Shown: positions 43,056-53,250, counted from the first letter of the stretch. The stretch is 64,000 nucleotides of DNA from Yponomeuta sedellus (GCA_934045075.1 OW203734.1:3468269-3532268), one strand, 5' to 3'. The notes: generated from the letters alone by a model not told the origin. Made by a program: numbers and translations.

Positions 43056-44222
43056 ATGAAAGATCGCCCGGGGGCAAAGCCCCCTGGGCTTTCCGAGGAT
43101 GAACCTCCTCCCAAATTAAAGAGGGGGCGAACTGAGGACCATGGACGCGAACATCACGGCGAGCAGCAGCAGGATGATGGATTCAAGCCATATCTGAAAC
43201 CAGGTTACAGGCGGCTGTACGCGGAAAATTTGGTGAGCGATGAATTCATTGTCTTTGTTGAATCCGAAAATGGCAGAATTGGTAATAAAAACCCTGACCA
43301 GCTAAACACGATCTTCAAAAATGACGTCAAGGGCGTGGTGGGCATCAAGCGCATCAATGCTAATAAAATTGGTGTGTGCTTTGGACAAGCTTCCAATGCG
43401 AACAACTTCCTGACGAATGACGAACTGCTGAAGAAACAGGGCTTTAGAGCCTATATTCCCGCGAGGTCTGTAGAGACTATTGGGGTCCTTCGCTTCGTTC
43501 CAACAAGTATCACGAATGAAGAACTGTTTAAGAAACTTGCAGCAGAATTTGAAATTGTAGGCGTAAGGCGCTTTACCCGCAAGGTCGACGGAGAAATTGT
43601 TCCGTACAGTTCAGTGTCTGTGACTTTCTTGTCACAGACACTACCGGAGTATGTATACCTAGATCTGTATAGATTTAAGGTCAATGAGTACAGAGCACCA
43701 CTTCTGCAGTGCTTTAAGTGCTTCAGATTTAACCATGGAGCGAAGTTCTGTAAAGGACTGCAGAAGTGCTCTATCTGCTCTGGTGAGCACCACTTCACAA
43801 AATGCGACAAAGAGGATGAATTGAAATGTATCAACTGCCAAGGGCCTCACTTGGCAATTTCCAGAGACTGTCCAGTTAAAAAAAACAAGTTAGAAGAACA
43901 TGTTAATAGGACTAACTATGCAAAAATTGCTGCTTCAGCCAAAAAACAAGACAATATTGTCAAAAACTACAACTCGAACTTCCCTCCACTGAAAGCCAAG
44001 CCTTCGCCAATGATTGCTAGGGCTCCCACAAAACCCATAGTAACAGAACCTCCACAACTTGTGATCTCAAATTCAAATTTAGTCAAAGAAATAGTCAAGA
44101 GCGACTTCATCTTAAATGGTTTGGTAGGAGCTTTGGTAACATTGGCGAATGGTAATTTGCCCAAAATCAATGCTTCCATTGTGCAGGAAGTGTTGATTAA
44201 ATCACTACAGAATAATGGATAA
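43056..44222 (+). CDS. LINE copy 2 ORF1, gag-like RNA-binding protein
   Basis: 388 residues. It starts with a charged, Pro/Lys/Glu-rich region (residues 1-45, including GEQQQDD), followed by an RRM-like middle (GVKRINANKIGVCF-type block near residue 95 and LRFVPTSITNEELF near 145). Three zinc knuckles follow at about residues 219-275: CFKCFRFNHGAKFC, CSICSGEHHFTKC, CINCQGPHLAISRDC. The C-terminal tail is low complexity. Such proteins bind the element RNA and form the particle that delivers it to chromatin. The ATG at 43056 is the first in frame after the 5' UTR and matches the charged start of copy 1. The stop overlaps the start of ORF2 in the sequence AATAATGGATAA, which suggests termination-reinitiation. 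No frame damage. Confidence 0.9.
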   Translation: MKDRPGAKPPGLSEDEPPPKLKRGRTEDHGREHHGEQQQDDGFKPYLKPGYRRLYAENLVSDEFIVFVESENGRIGNKNPDQLNTIFKNDVKGVVGIKRINANKIGVCFGQASNANNFLTNDELLKKQGFRAYIPARSVETIGVLRFVPTSITNEELFKKLAAEFEIVGVRRFTRKVDGEIVPYSSVSVTFLSQTLPEYVYLDLYRFKVNEYRAPLLQCFKCFRFNHGAKFCKGLQKCSICSGEHHFTKCDKEDELKCINCQGPHLAISRDCPVKKNKLEEHVNRTNYAKIAASAKKQDNIVKNYNSNFPPLKAKPSPMIARAPTKPIVTEPPQLVISNSNLVKEIVKSDFILNGLVGALVTLANGNLPKINASIVQEVLIKSLQNNG

Positions 44223-47200
44223 ATCATTTATTACAATAGTACAGTTTAATGTAGAAGGAGTTATTAACAAGAAGCCATTATTAATTTCATTTTTATTAAA
44301 TAATGATGTAGACGTTTGTCTTTTAAATGAGACTTGGCTTAGGAACAATAGCACTTTTAATATTCCTAATTACAATATAATTCGACAAGACGGGAAAGAT
44401 GGACGAGGAGGTGTAGCAATTTTAGTTAAATCCAATTTGAAATTCTCTACTGTCTCTGTTCCTTTTTACAATTTTATGCATTCTGCTGCAATAATCTTAC
44501 AAACCAATGCTGGTAATTTATCAATTCTCTGTAGTTATATACCGCCTCCTAATGATAACCGTAGATTTCAGTGCAGAAGACTCAAACAGATTTTGAATAT
44601 GTTACCGAAACCAATGCTTTTTTCGGGCGATCTCAACGCCCATCACGTCGCTTTTGGGTGTTTGAGGTCTAACTCTCGCGGTAATGAGATCTATAACACA
44701 CTCGATGAGTATGATCTATGTATATTAAACACTGGTTTTCCTACCACTGTAGGTAGTCCTTCTAAAATGCCTTCTGCAATTGATATTTCTTCTGTCAGTC
44801 CTTCTGTTGCTCCTCTTTGCGAGTGGACAGTTCATGATGATGCGATGGGCAGCTATCATTTTCCAACAGTTATAACAATTCACACCACAATTCATAAATA
44901 CGATATTGGTAATTCCGCTGATCGATATCTTTATAATAAAGCAGATTGGCAGGCTTATGCATCTGAAACAGAGAGAATATTAGGGCAATTTAATATAGAC
45001 AGTAGTAACCCAGTCAAAACTTACAATGATTTTTGCGAAGAACTTAATCAGATTAAAGATGTCACTATTCCAAAGCTAAGGAAAACTAATAGCATTGTCA
45101 TTAAAAAGCCTGTTCCTTGGTGGGACAATGAATGCTCAGATGCTGTTAATAAAAGTAAAGAAGCTCTAAATATGTATAGAAGTAATGGTAATATGTCGAG
45201 TTACATTGAATATAAAAAATTAAATGCTTTTAAAAAAAGATTATTAAAAGAAAAGAAGAAATACGGATGGACTAAATTAGTTGAATCTTTTAACAGGTAT
45301 ACACCTATAAGCACTATTTGGAATTACATCAAAAGATTCAAACGTGTAACATTACCCAAAATGCCCAAAAACGACGAATGGATTCCAGCCTTCATTGATA
45401 AATATGCTCCACCGTCTCCTCCGGAAAAAAACATAGTCATAAACTCATTAAATGAAATCTTTAATAACACAGGGAATAGTAATTGTGCTCATCTTTCAGA
45501 ACCATTTTCCTTTGCAGAATTCACATTTGCTATCAAATATAGAAAAGATACAACCCCAGGATTAGATGACATTCCTTACAAGCTTATTAGGAACATGCAT
45601 GTTGATGCCCAAAAATCGTTATTGGAAATGTACAATGTATTGTGGATGACTCAGTCCATTCCTGAAGCTTGGAAAACACAATGCGTTATTCCTATATTGA
45701 AACCAGACAAGTCTAGTGATGACTTTAATTCATATAGACCAATTTCTTTATCCTCATGTGTAGGTAAATTGTTTGAGTTTATGCTTAAAACCAGATTAGA
45801 CCATTACGTAGAGCAGAATAAAATCTTACCAGAGCAGCAATTCGGCTTCAGGAAGGGTCGTAGTGCTACAGAGAGCTTTACTTCACTCATCTCTGACATC
45901 AGGAATTCCTTTCACAGCCAATCAGCCACCGTATGTGCATTTCTTGATGTACAGGGAGCTTTTGATAATGTTGATCCATCTGTATTGGCAGGAATTTTAT
46001 CAGAGATTGGTATGCCAGGACATGTCTGTAAATGGATATTTCATTTTCTTTATGATAGGACTATGTATGTTAAATTTAACAACATACTACACGGACCAGG
46101 ACAAGTTTTTAAAGGTACTATGCAAGGAGCAACCATATCCCCTTTATTGTACAATATTTATACATCTCAGATAAATAAATATCTGACCCAGACTGGAGTT
46201 CAATTCCTGCAGTATGCAGATGATTTGTTAATATACTCTGTACATAAGGATGTAAATATAGCTGTAAATAATTTAAATTTAGCCCTCTCTCAAGTGCATA
46301 ATTATTATTTTAATAAGCTCAAATTGGTTATAAATCCATTAAAGAGTGGAGCTATGCTTTTCTCCAAAAGGCTTTCTCCTTGTAATAGTTTGGTAGAATA
46401 CAATAATCTCCCTATACCTTGGTTGAAAGAAAAGAAGTTTCTTGGTATATTGCTGGATCATAGGCTAACATTTGAATCTCACATAAATTATATCATCAAA
46501 AACGCCTCCAAAGCCCTTAATATACTTCGGTCTCTGGCAGGAGTACATTGGGGGTCTGACCCAAAAATATTATCTATGTTATATAAGAGCATTATGCGCA
46601 GCCATTTCGATTATAGCTCAATTGCTTATATGGGGGCAAGCCTTGCTTTGCTGAAGAAATTAGAAGTTATTCAGAATAAAGCTTTGAGAATTATTACAGG
46701 GGCTATGTGCTCTACTCCAATTAATGCAATGCAATGTGAGGCTTGCATTCCCCCTTTACATCTTAGACGTCTACAGCTAGCTGAAAGGTTCTGTTTGAAA
46801 ATGTTAACTAAAAATAATAGAGTTGTCTTAGATCACATTTTACCAATGCATGCCACTGAATTGGGCAATTCAGTGGCTCCTTATGCAAATTTTAATCAGA
46901 TATTAAATGGTAACATACCAACCTTATTAAGAATAGTTTTACATTTGAATGATTTAACAAAAAATTTGCATCAGGATAATTTGTGGCCCCTCTATAGGAT
47001 GGATCTCGATATTCTATTGAAAAATAATTTTGTACATAAACCATGCATTACGAACCAACAAGATTTACTTGCTTTCCTGGAAAATAATCATCTGTATTCC
47101 ATCTATACTGATGGCTCTAAAACAGTTGATAGGGTAAACTCAGCATTTTTTGACCCTCAGTTAAAGAAAACTAAATGTTTTAAAATTGATACTAGATGTA

Positions 47201-47976
47201 GCATTTTTACCGCCGAAGCTTATGCTATCCATCAAGCTTTAATTTACGTTCAAAATATTGATACTTGTAATATAATTATATTTACTGACTCACTCAGTGT
47301 ATTATTAGCTTTAGAAGGTAACTGCCTTCGTTATAATGTAAATTATCTCATCTATAATATAAAGAATTTGTTAAATAGTTTGTTAGTTAGTGGTAAGGCA
47401 GTTAAGTTAATGTGGGTACCTGCTCACCGGGGTATCACTGGAAATGAAGTCGTCGATCGAGCTGCAAATCTGGACCCTGACGAGGATCACTCTACAGACC
47501 TCAAATTGCCATTTACTGATCTCCATGTTCATCTGAATGAGAATCTGAAAGCAATATGGTGCAACTACTGGAATGAGATCAGTAAAGAGAAAGGAAGCTG
47601 GTATAGAGACATCCAAGGAAGCCCGCCCGCCCAACCTTGGTACCATCGGAAAAAAGACATAAACTGCCGGAAATACATAACCACCCTAAACAGAATGAGA
47701 TTCGGCCACTGCCAAACCCAAGCTCACCTTTATAGACTCAGCCTAGCCCAAGATTCGAACTGCATTTACTGTGGAACTGAAAACGCCGACCTAAACCATC
47801 TCGTGCTCAACTGTCAAGAATTTAAATTGCACAGATTAATACTTATCACGGAACTTGACACAATCAGCTGCGAAACGGGTGTCCCTACACCAACTCTTCT
47901 TCCAAATCTACTTAGCAATCCTACCTTTTTCGCCCCCTTATATAAATTCATTATGAACAGTGGAATAAAAATTTAA
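44215..47976 (+). CDS. LINE copy 2 ORF2: endonuclease, reverse transcriptase, RNase H
   Basis: 1253 residues, fully open. APE-type endonuclease at residues 1-230: IVQFNVEGVINKKPLL, VCLLNETWL, SGDLNAHHVAF, DISSVSPSVAPLC, GSYHFPT with the catalytic His. Reverse transcriptase at about 400-760: TPGLDDIPYKLI, SYRPISLSSCVGKLFE, QFGFRKGRSATES, AFLDVQGAFDN, GTMQGATISP and the active site YADD at 667-670. RNase H at about 960-1090: IYTDGSK with D966, FTAEAYAIHQAL, TDSLSVLLAL, WVPAHRGITGNE and the following D. C-terminal CIYCGTENADLNHLVLNC from residue 1183 is a CCHC-type finger. It nicks target DNA and copies the RNA in place. It starts inside the ORF1 stop region (8-nt overlap). Clade I/Nimb- or R1-like; not resolved by eye. 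Confidence 0.93.
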   Translation: MDKSFITIVQFNVEGVINKKPLLISFLLNNDVDVCLLNETWLRNNSTFNIPNYNIIRQDGKDGRGGVAILVKSNLKFSTVSVPFYNFMHSAAIILQTNAGNLSILCSYIPPPNDNRRFQCRRLKQILNMLPKPMLFSGDLNAHHVAFGCLRSNSRGNEIYNTLDEYDLCILNTGFPTTVGSPSKMPSAIDISSVSPSVAPLCEWTVHDDAMGSYHFPTVITIHTTIHKYDIGNSADRYLYNKADWQAYASETERILGQFNIDSSNPVKTYNDFCEELNQIKDVTIPKLRKTNSIVIKKPVPWWDNECSDAVNKSKEALNMYRSNGNMSSYIEYKKLNAFKKRLLKEKKKYGWTKLVESFNRYTPISTIWNYIKRFKRVTLPKMPKNDEWIPAFIDKYAPPSPPEKNIVINSLNEIFNNTGNSNCAHLSEPFSFAEFTFAIKYRKDTTPGLDDIPYKLIRNMHVDAQKSLLEMYNVLWMTQSIPEAWKTQCVIPILKPDKSSDDFNSYRPISLSSCVGKLFEFMLKTRLDHYVEQNKILPEQQFGFRKGRSATESFTSLISDIRNSFHSQSATVCAFLDVQGAFDNVDPSVLAGILSEIGMPGHVCKWIFHFLYDRTMYVKFNNILHGPGQVFKGTMQGATISPLLYNIYTSQINKYLTQTGVQFLQYADDLLIYSVHKDVNIAVNNLNLALSQVHNYYFNKLKLVINPLKSGAMLFSKRLSPCNSLVEYNNLPIPWLKEKKFLGILLDHRLTFESHINYIIKNASKALNILRSLAGVHWGSDPKILSMLYKSIMRSHFDYSSIAYMGASLALLKKLEVIQNKALRIITGAMCSTPINAMQCEACIPPLHLRRLQLAERFCLKMLTKNNRVVLDHILPMHATELGNSVAPYANFNQILNGNIPTLLRIVLHLNDLTKNLHQDNLWPLYRMDLDILLKNNFVHKPCITNQQDLLAFLENNHLYSIYTDGSKTVDRVNSAFFDPQLKKTKCFKIDTRCSIFTAEAYAIHQALIYVQNIDTCNIIIFTDSLSVLLALEGNCLRYNVNYLIYNIKNLLNSLLVSGKAVKLMWVPAHRGITGNEVVDRAANLDPDEDHSTDLKLPFTDLHVHLNENLKAIWCNYWNEISKEKGSWYRDIQGSPPAQPWYHRKKDINCRKYITTLNRMRFGHCQTQAHLYRLSLAQDSNCIYCGTENADLNHLVLNCQEFKLHRLILITELDTISCETGVPTPTLLPNLLSNPTFFAPLYKFIMNSGIKI

Positions 47977-48144
47977 AGTGACTGGAAAAACTGAACATTA
48001 TAGTGAAGTGATACGGAAGTGATAAGTGCTCTTATCTGAAAACTAATACTATAAAAAACTAATACAATACTCAAGGCTCAAAAGGACACGGATCCAGGGC
48101 CGTAAAACCCTTTATTAAAAAAAAAAAAAAAATCAGCAAAGTTA

Positions 48145-48214
48145 TTTGCAGTTATTTGGTAAACATTCGTGAGAGAGCTAAAAACCCTCTTATCCATGAG
48201 GTAAAACACTGAAA
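48145..48214 (+). promoter_or_regulatory. Short 5' leader of COG5 left downstream of the LINE
   Basis: Only about 70 bp separate the LINE target duplication from the COG5 ATG. This stretch contains CATTCGTGAGAGAGCTAAAA and ends ACTGAAAATGG, a good start context. No TATA box. Transcription must start here, in the LINE, or beyond it. Confidence 0.4.
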
Positions 48215-50455
48215 ATGGACGCGAAAGACGTGTGCGTCGAAATAGAAAACGACGAGTTCTACGCAAAGTTCCTCGTGGACTCTGTTAAGCCTCTTATCAA
48301 CGAAAATGTTTCGGTGACCGAGCAGGTGACCAAACTCGCCCAGGGAATAGATAAGCTCAGCAAGAACCTCGAGAAACAGGTGCTAGCTAAACACAATGAT
48401 CTTCTCACACAGGCCAGCCACATTTCTGACCTAGAAACCTCCCTGGCATCAGTACAAACACAAGTGGCTAATCTTCTCCGTGGTGCAGAAAATCTTAAAG
48501 AAAGAGTAGACAAACCCTACCAGGCGTTAGAAAGTCAAACTCATATGCTCGAAAGAGTACAGACGACATGTAATCTACTCCGACATACAGCTAAAATCTT
48601 GGCTTTGTGGAATAAACTCTCCAGTGTCCAAGATAATCCTGCCAAGGAAGCTATCATACTGTTCGAACTCAACGAGTTGATTAGCGATTACGATTTCGAC
48701 GGTATAACACTTCTAGATGATATATTGAAGCAGGTTGATCAGAGAAGAAAGGAGCTTCTCATTGATTCAACAACACTGCTCCAGTCAAGCTTACTAAGCG
48801 GTGATAAAACTAAACTCCTACAATGCTTTAAGGTGTTCCACAATTTACAGTGCACTGAAACACAAATACAGAAGACTGTTGAAAGCATGCTGACTGAATT
48901 AAGAAAGGAAATCAAATCTGCACTAAATGTCCAGATGGTCTCCATCGAAGTTAAAAAATCCAGTTCGGGCCGGGTCGCTCCAGGGAAGGCTAACATCATG
49001 AACATGCAAGAGTTTAAAATCAAACTTTGGGACAATATTGAGAAGCTATTCAGAAATAACATCTATGACAGTTGCACTAAGGTGCTCATGCTGCAAAACG
49101 CTATAAATGAATTACATGCTATCGGTAACTTCAGAAATATTGCTAAGAACTTCTGGGGTGATCTGATACAGATTTTTAGCACAGAACTTGAGAAAAGCCC
49201 CACAGCAGTCAACCAAAGTATTGAGATTGATTACCCAAAACTGCTGAAATGTTTCAACGACTTGCTGCTGAAGCTCAAATGCAAAGAATTTGAAATGAAA
49301 CGATCATGCTTGACAAAATGGGAGAACTCATTCCTATCAATGTCTCTGGGAAAACTTCTGGACCCTGTCAGAAGCATGTGGCATCTGAGCCAAGTGCCCA
49401 ATATGGATCAGATTGACAATGCAGTCAGAGTCATTGCTGAGGCATTGAGCATCTCACTTGGGGACACCCAGCTGAGCATATGTTTAGCAAACAGTGTGGC
49501 GAAGTGCATCAAACAAATGAACATGGAAACTGAGCAGAGAATTTCCATGGACAGTGATGTAGCACAGATCATAGAACCACCAACAAGCTCACAGCAAAAG
49601 AATGCAGAGCTGTGTAATACTCTGTACTATTTCTCATCGCAAATAAAAAGAGTTCTCATCAACATGAATGCAATGCTACCTCAGGAGAGCATTCAAATTG
49701 TTCAAAACAGTCTCAAGGACATTTCAAGCTTGCCAGTACTTCAATTATTTGCAAAATCAATTGAGAATTCCCTCTACATCATCCTTATGACCATGCATGA
49801 TGAACCAGACTTGACCAGGTCTGATGACCCAGCTGGAAAAAACTTATCTTGCTCCCCATACATGAGGGAACTCCAGCAGTTTGTATCACGCTGTAAAGAC
49901 ATCTACTTGTCCATGTTTAATGAGAAAACAGCTACAATAGAATGCTGCAACGGCATAGCCAAAGCTTGCATCGAGAGATTCATCCAACATGTCTGCAATA
50001 TCCGACCGATCAGCAAATTCGGGAGAGTAAAGCTTCAAATTGATTGCAAACATCTTGAGTTAGCTCTGTCGCCGCTGGTGAATGAGATGTCCGACTTAGG
50101 CGAGCAATACAGACAACTGAGAGCTTTGTGTCTGTTACTAGACAAGTCTCCATCAGATATAGCGAAGAGCCAATCCGAAGGAGCCTCACTGCCCTATTCT
50201 TTAGTGATGATGTCTCTATTCTCGCATGCTGGACCGCAGTTACTGTCGCCCCACGCCTGCGCTGGGTGGAACATACAAAAGCTGATGCAGTGGCTGGATT
50301 CGCACAAGAGCGAGCGGGAAAGGCTGGATTTCGTGGCAGGCGCGCTGCAGAGATACCAAAACCACGTGAGACAGAATCAAATAGCCACTTACGACGAAGT
50401 CTATCCCATTCTGCTGCATATGCTCGAGGATGGAAAGAAGGATTTAAAGAAGTAG
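48215..50455 (+). CDS. Cog5: Conserved oligomeric Golgi complex subunit 5 (COG5)
   Basis: 746 residues in one uninterrupted exon. COG5 is a lobe B subunit of the COG tether, which captures retrograde vesicles and keeps glycosyltransferases in the Golgi; the Drosophila orthologue is four way stop. Recognised by the N-terminal block: a KFLVDSVKPLI start, then VTEQVTKLAQGIDKLSKNLE, AKHNDLLTQASHI, LETSLASVQTQ, NLKERVDKPYQAL and LERVQTTCNLLR (residues 20-125), which is predicted coiled coil. It is followed by LNELISDYDFDGITLLDDI. The rest is helical without a signal or membrane segment, as expected for a peripheral cytosolic protein. The length is close to the insect family norm. The ATG is in a good context and aligned with the start of the conserved region. 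The gene lies directly behind LINE copy 2. Polyadenylation signals AATAAA lie at 50480 and 50539. Confidence 0.9.
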   Translation: MDAKDVCVEIENDEFYAKFLVDSVKPLINENVSVTEQVTKLAQGIDKLSKNLEKQVLAKHNDLLTQASHISDLETSLASVQTQVANLLRGAENLKERVDKPYQALESQTHMLERVQTTCNLLRHTAKILALWNKLSSVQDNPAKEAIILFELNELISDYDFDGITLLDDILKQVDQRRKELLIDSTTLLQSSLLSGDKTKLLQCFKVFHNLQCTETQIQKTVESMLTELRKEIKSALNVQMVSIEVKKSSSGRVAPGKANIMNMQEFKIKLWDNIEKLFRNNIYDSCTKVLMLQNAINELHAIGNFRNIAKNFWGDLIQIFSTELEKSPTAVNQSIEIDYPKLLKCFNDLLLKLKCKEFEMKRSCLTKWENSFLSMSLGKLLDPVRSMWHLSQVPNMDQIDNAVRVIAEALSISLGDTQLSICLANSVAKCIKQMNMETEQRISMDSDVAQIIEPPTSSQQKNAELCNTLYYFSSQIKRVLINMNAMLPQESIQIVQNSLKDISSLPVLQLFAKSIENSLYIILMTMHDEPDLTRSDDPAGKNLSCSPYMRELQQFVSRCKDIYLSMFNEKTATIECCNGIAKACIERFIQHVCNIRPISKFGRVKLQIDCKHLELALSPLVNEMSDLGEQYRQLRALCLLLDKSPSDIAKSQSEGASLPYSLVMMSLFSHAGPQLLSPHACAGWNIQKLMQWLDSHKSERERLDFVAGALQRYQNHVRQNQIATYDEVYPILLHMLEDGKKDLKK

Positions 50456-50538
50456 TTGTACTTTAAGAATGAGGTACATAATAAATAGCATACCTACCCT
50501 ATATTATGTAGTATTACAATATGTTTAATTACGGAATC

Positions 50539-50544
50539 AATAAA
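50539..50544 (+). terminator. Polyadenylation signal of COG5
   Basis: AATAAA 84 bp after the stop codon. An earlier AATAAA lies at 50480. Which one is used cannot be told. Confidence 0.5.
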
Positions 50545-50649
50545 ACATTCGCCATAGAAAAATTAACTTTATTGACTTGAAACAAAACTTTTCTTCTACA
50601 AACTGTCGTGTACAGTCGTCGGCTGATCAACGCAGATATTTACGTTGTA

Positions 50650-50817
50650 AGGCTACGCGCGCACGGACTACTTTTGTCACCGTGACTGTTTCGTCACTCT
50701 TAACAAGATCTAAATGTATGGAGATGCGCGTATGTTACGACGTGACAACTGGGTGACATTTCGCGCATCTCCATACATATCTAAGGAGTGGCGAAACAAC
50801 CCGTGCGCGCTTAGCCT
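50650..50817. repeat. Fold-back MITE (GGCTACGCGCGCACGG ends)
   Basis: Outer arms GGCTACGCGCGCACGG and CCGTGCGCGCTTAGCC. Middle words TGTTTCGTCACTC and GAGTGGCGAAACA. Inner perfect 17-bp arms ATGTATGGAGATGCGCG (50714-50730) and its complement (50762-50778). Confidence 0.85.
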
Positions 50818-51006
50818 AAGTCGCCCCCGTGACTTAAACGAGTAGGATGCACCGTGTAAAGATCGATCGCCGCGCGCTCTCGACTGTACCTAAGTTCCTC
50901 CACTACACGGTGGTACCGTAGTAGGTCATAGGACTCGGATGGCAATGACTGAGCTAAGCCATGATATCTGGCTCAGTTACCCACTAATTGTCATACTACC
51001 TGAGGG
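50818..51006. other. 5' flank of the Transib-like gene
   Basis: Contains CACGGTGGTACCGTAG at 50906, which resembles a Transib-type CAC..TGG terminus, but no matching inverted end was found downstream. Also an inverted pair CAATGACTGAGCTAAGCCAT and ATCTGGCTCAGTT. The element border is therefore open. Confidence 0.3.
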
Positions 51007-51014
51007 TATAAAAG
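51007..51014 (+). promoter_or_regulatory. TATA box of the Transib-like gene
   Basis: GGGTATAAAAGG lies about 160 bp before the predicted start codon, in front of an otherwise unstructured leader. Transcription would start near 51035. Confidence 0.55.
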
Positions 51015-51168
51015 GTTTCGCAATCTATTGTTCCCAACATTCCTTTTTCGGCATCCGAAGTGAACACAAGTAATTAGTCATCAACCTGTTATCACCAAGT
51101 GCTTTAATTAGCCCAAGACGCGACGCGTGTGTTTAAGTTCCAACTTGTCTGTGACCTGCTATTTTACA

Positions 51169-53250
51169 ATGGAATTTGAAGTCACAGGTATGTATTATTA
51201 ATTTACTTTACTATTTTGCCTTTTCCTTCTACATTTTTTTTTTAAATAGAGTGCTACGCCAACGTGGCATTTTTTATGTATTTATGTCTGTATATTTTTT
51301 ACGTTGAAGCTTTTACTTATGTTTGTACCTACTTGTACCATTCAATTTGGTATAGAAATATGGGTTACAATGTCTACTACTAGGCCTCTCCAAATTTAGC
51401 TGCGTCTGTAAGGTGCAGCCAGGTGCTACGCCGCGCGCCTGAACGCGTAGCAGGCGCGTAGCACTTGCTACGAAACATGTATCTATTTTGATCCGCTTTT
51501 AACGTATTTTTATTTTGTTTTAGGTACTAGTATTAAGTGTTCTTTCAAAAGAATGCTTGTACTAGATACTTGGCTGTCTATTAAAGAAAGCAAATCTGAA
51601 CTGGAGCGTTGGCATCGAGTTTTTCGAGACCTAATACAATTGCTGCCTGATGTTGAGAATTACATTGCTGATGACTTGGAAAAAAGAGTTACTAAAGTTT
51701 GTACAAGATTGGTAGCAATTTGGAAGCAAGTCACGCGCAACCATTCTCGCATGGTCTCTAAGTACGGAGACTGGCTGAACGAAATTGAAGTTTGCGTTCT
51801 GCCAACTTGTGCAACAGTAGGGAGCCACAACACCCAACGGCCAGCAGCAGAAGCTTCGACAAGCACCCAACAGCACCAGCACAGGAAGGACTTTGAGGAA
51901 TGTAGCAAGAGATCAAAACGCCGCAGGCTTGCAGAGTTAAGTAAAGTAGACAGTTCTGCGATAAATTCTTTGTTGGACGATTCTAGTCTATCTAACGCCG
52001 CTGCATCTTTAAATTTCAGCACTGACGAAGTCTTGTCTCTTATAAATGAGACAAAACTGACTAAACATCAGTATCTTTTGGTGAAAGATTTCGTTAATGC
52101 AAAATCACCTAATGCATTACCATCTTATCAAAAAGTGTTAGAAGCTAAGAAGCGGTGCTATCCATCGCAAGAGTTTATCACGGAATCATCTGCTGAAGTA
52201 GAATTACAATCATTGTTAGATCATACTGCTTGCCGGATACTAGAATCCCAAAAACCCGTTTTGAATAATATTGACCCTAATAAAGAATTTGTTTTGATTG
52301 GAAAATGGGGTTTCGATGGGAGTACGGGGCACAGCGAATATAAACAGATTTTTGGAGATTCTGGTATCGATGATGATGGCAGTATGTTTGTTACTTCATA
52401 TTGTCCTCTTCAATTGGTTTGTAAGTCCAATACCTCCGACCCAGATCAAATAGTTTGGAAAAATCCGCGCCCTTCTTCCACCAGGTATTGTAGGCCTATT
52501 CGATTCCAATTTGCCAAAGAATCCAAAGACCTTTCTGTGCAAGAAGAAGCTTATTTCAAGACTAAAATTGATAGTTTACAACCGACTTCTTTCACTCACG
52601 GTGAATATGAAATAAAAGTGCAGCATTCTTTACAATTAACCATGGTTGATGGTAAAGTGTGCAGTGCTCTGAGCGATACATCTTGTAGTAGATGTTATAT
52701 TTGTGGTTCAACTCCAAAAGAGATGAATGACATTGATAAATCGCTGAGCAAAACTGCAGATAGTGGTACCTATCAATTTGGACTATCTCCTCTTCACTCG
52801 TATATCCGATTCTTCGAATATTTAATTCACGTTTCTTATAGATTAGACATAAAGAAATGGCAGGTACGTTCTTCAGACGAAAAAGCTCTTCTTGCACAAA
52901 AAAAACAACATGTGCAGCAACAGTTTAGGCAGAAACTTGGTCTAATAGTCGACAAACCGCGAAGTGGAGGAAGTGGCACATCTAACGACGGAAACACTGC
53001 CAGAAAGTTTTTTTCTAACTCAGCGGTTTCAGCGGAAATTACTGGATTAGATAAAATCCTTATTGACAGATGTCATAATCTGCTGCAGTGTCTTTCGTCG
53101 GGATACAAAATTAATAACGCCACTTTTAAAGAGTATTCTCTAGAAACAGCACGTAAACTTGTTGCTACCTATCCATGGTACAACTTGCCATCGTCTGTAC
53201 ATAAGGTCCTCATTCATGGGTCGGAAGTAATTGAACCACAGAACAATTAA
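51169..53250 (+). pseudogene. Transib/RAG1-like transposase, N-terminal and core part (interrupted)
   Basis: Exon 1 is 51169-51187 (ATG GAA TTT GAA GTC ACA G|GTATGT) and the intron is 51188-51523 (ends TTTTATTTTGTTTTAG). Exon 2 continues in frame to ATG 51553 and the long frame, so the protein begins MEFEVTGTSIKCSFKRM. A Lys/Arg-rich linker lies near residues 110-135. In the core, KWGFDGSTGHSEYKQ holds the first acidic residue (D271) and LTMVDGK the second (D382), 111 residues apart; RAG1 has a similar gap. C397/C400 (CYIC) follow as in the RAG1 zinc site. Next come LSPLHSYIRFFEYLIHVSYR, DGNTARKFF, SAEITGLDKILI and YPWYNLPSSVHKVLIHGSEV. The frame then meets foreign sequence and a stop (53248). 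The last domain is 2.5 kb away at 55776. Identity as Transib is by motif recognition, strongly supported by spacing. Confidence 0.82.

Larger units (their letters stand above)
42922..48132 (+). mobile_element. Full-length RNase H-type LINE, copy 2, both ORFs open
   Basis: A 5.2-kb element bounded by the 12-bp duplication TCAGCAAAGTTA (42910-42921 and 48133-48144). It starts AAGGAATTTTTGGCGGGCTT, like copy 1 (shared TTTTTGGCGGG). A 5' UTR of about 134 bp is followed by ORF1, then ORF2 overlapping it by 8 nt, a 3' UTR of about 140 bp and a poly-A tail of 17-19 bases at the 3' junction. Both ORFs are uninterrupted and all catalytic motifs are in place, so it could still be mobile. The protein sequences differ widely from copy 1, so the two belong to separate subfamilies. 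Confidence 0.93.
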
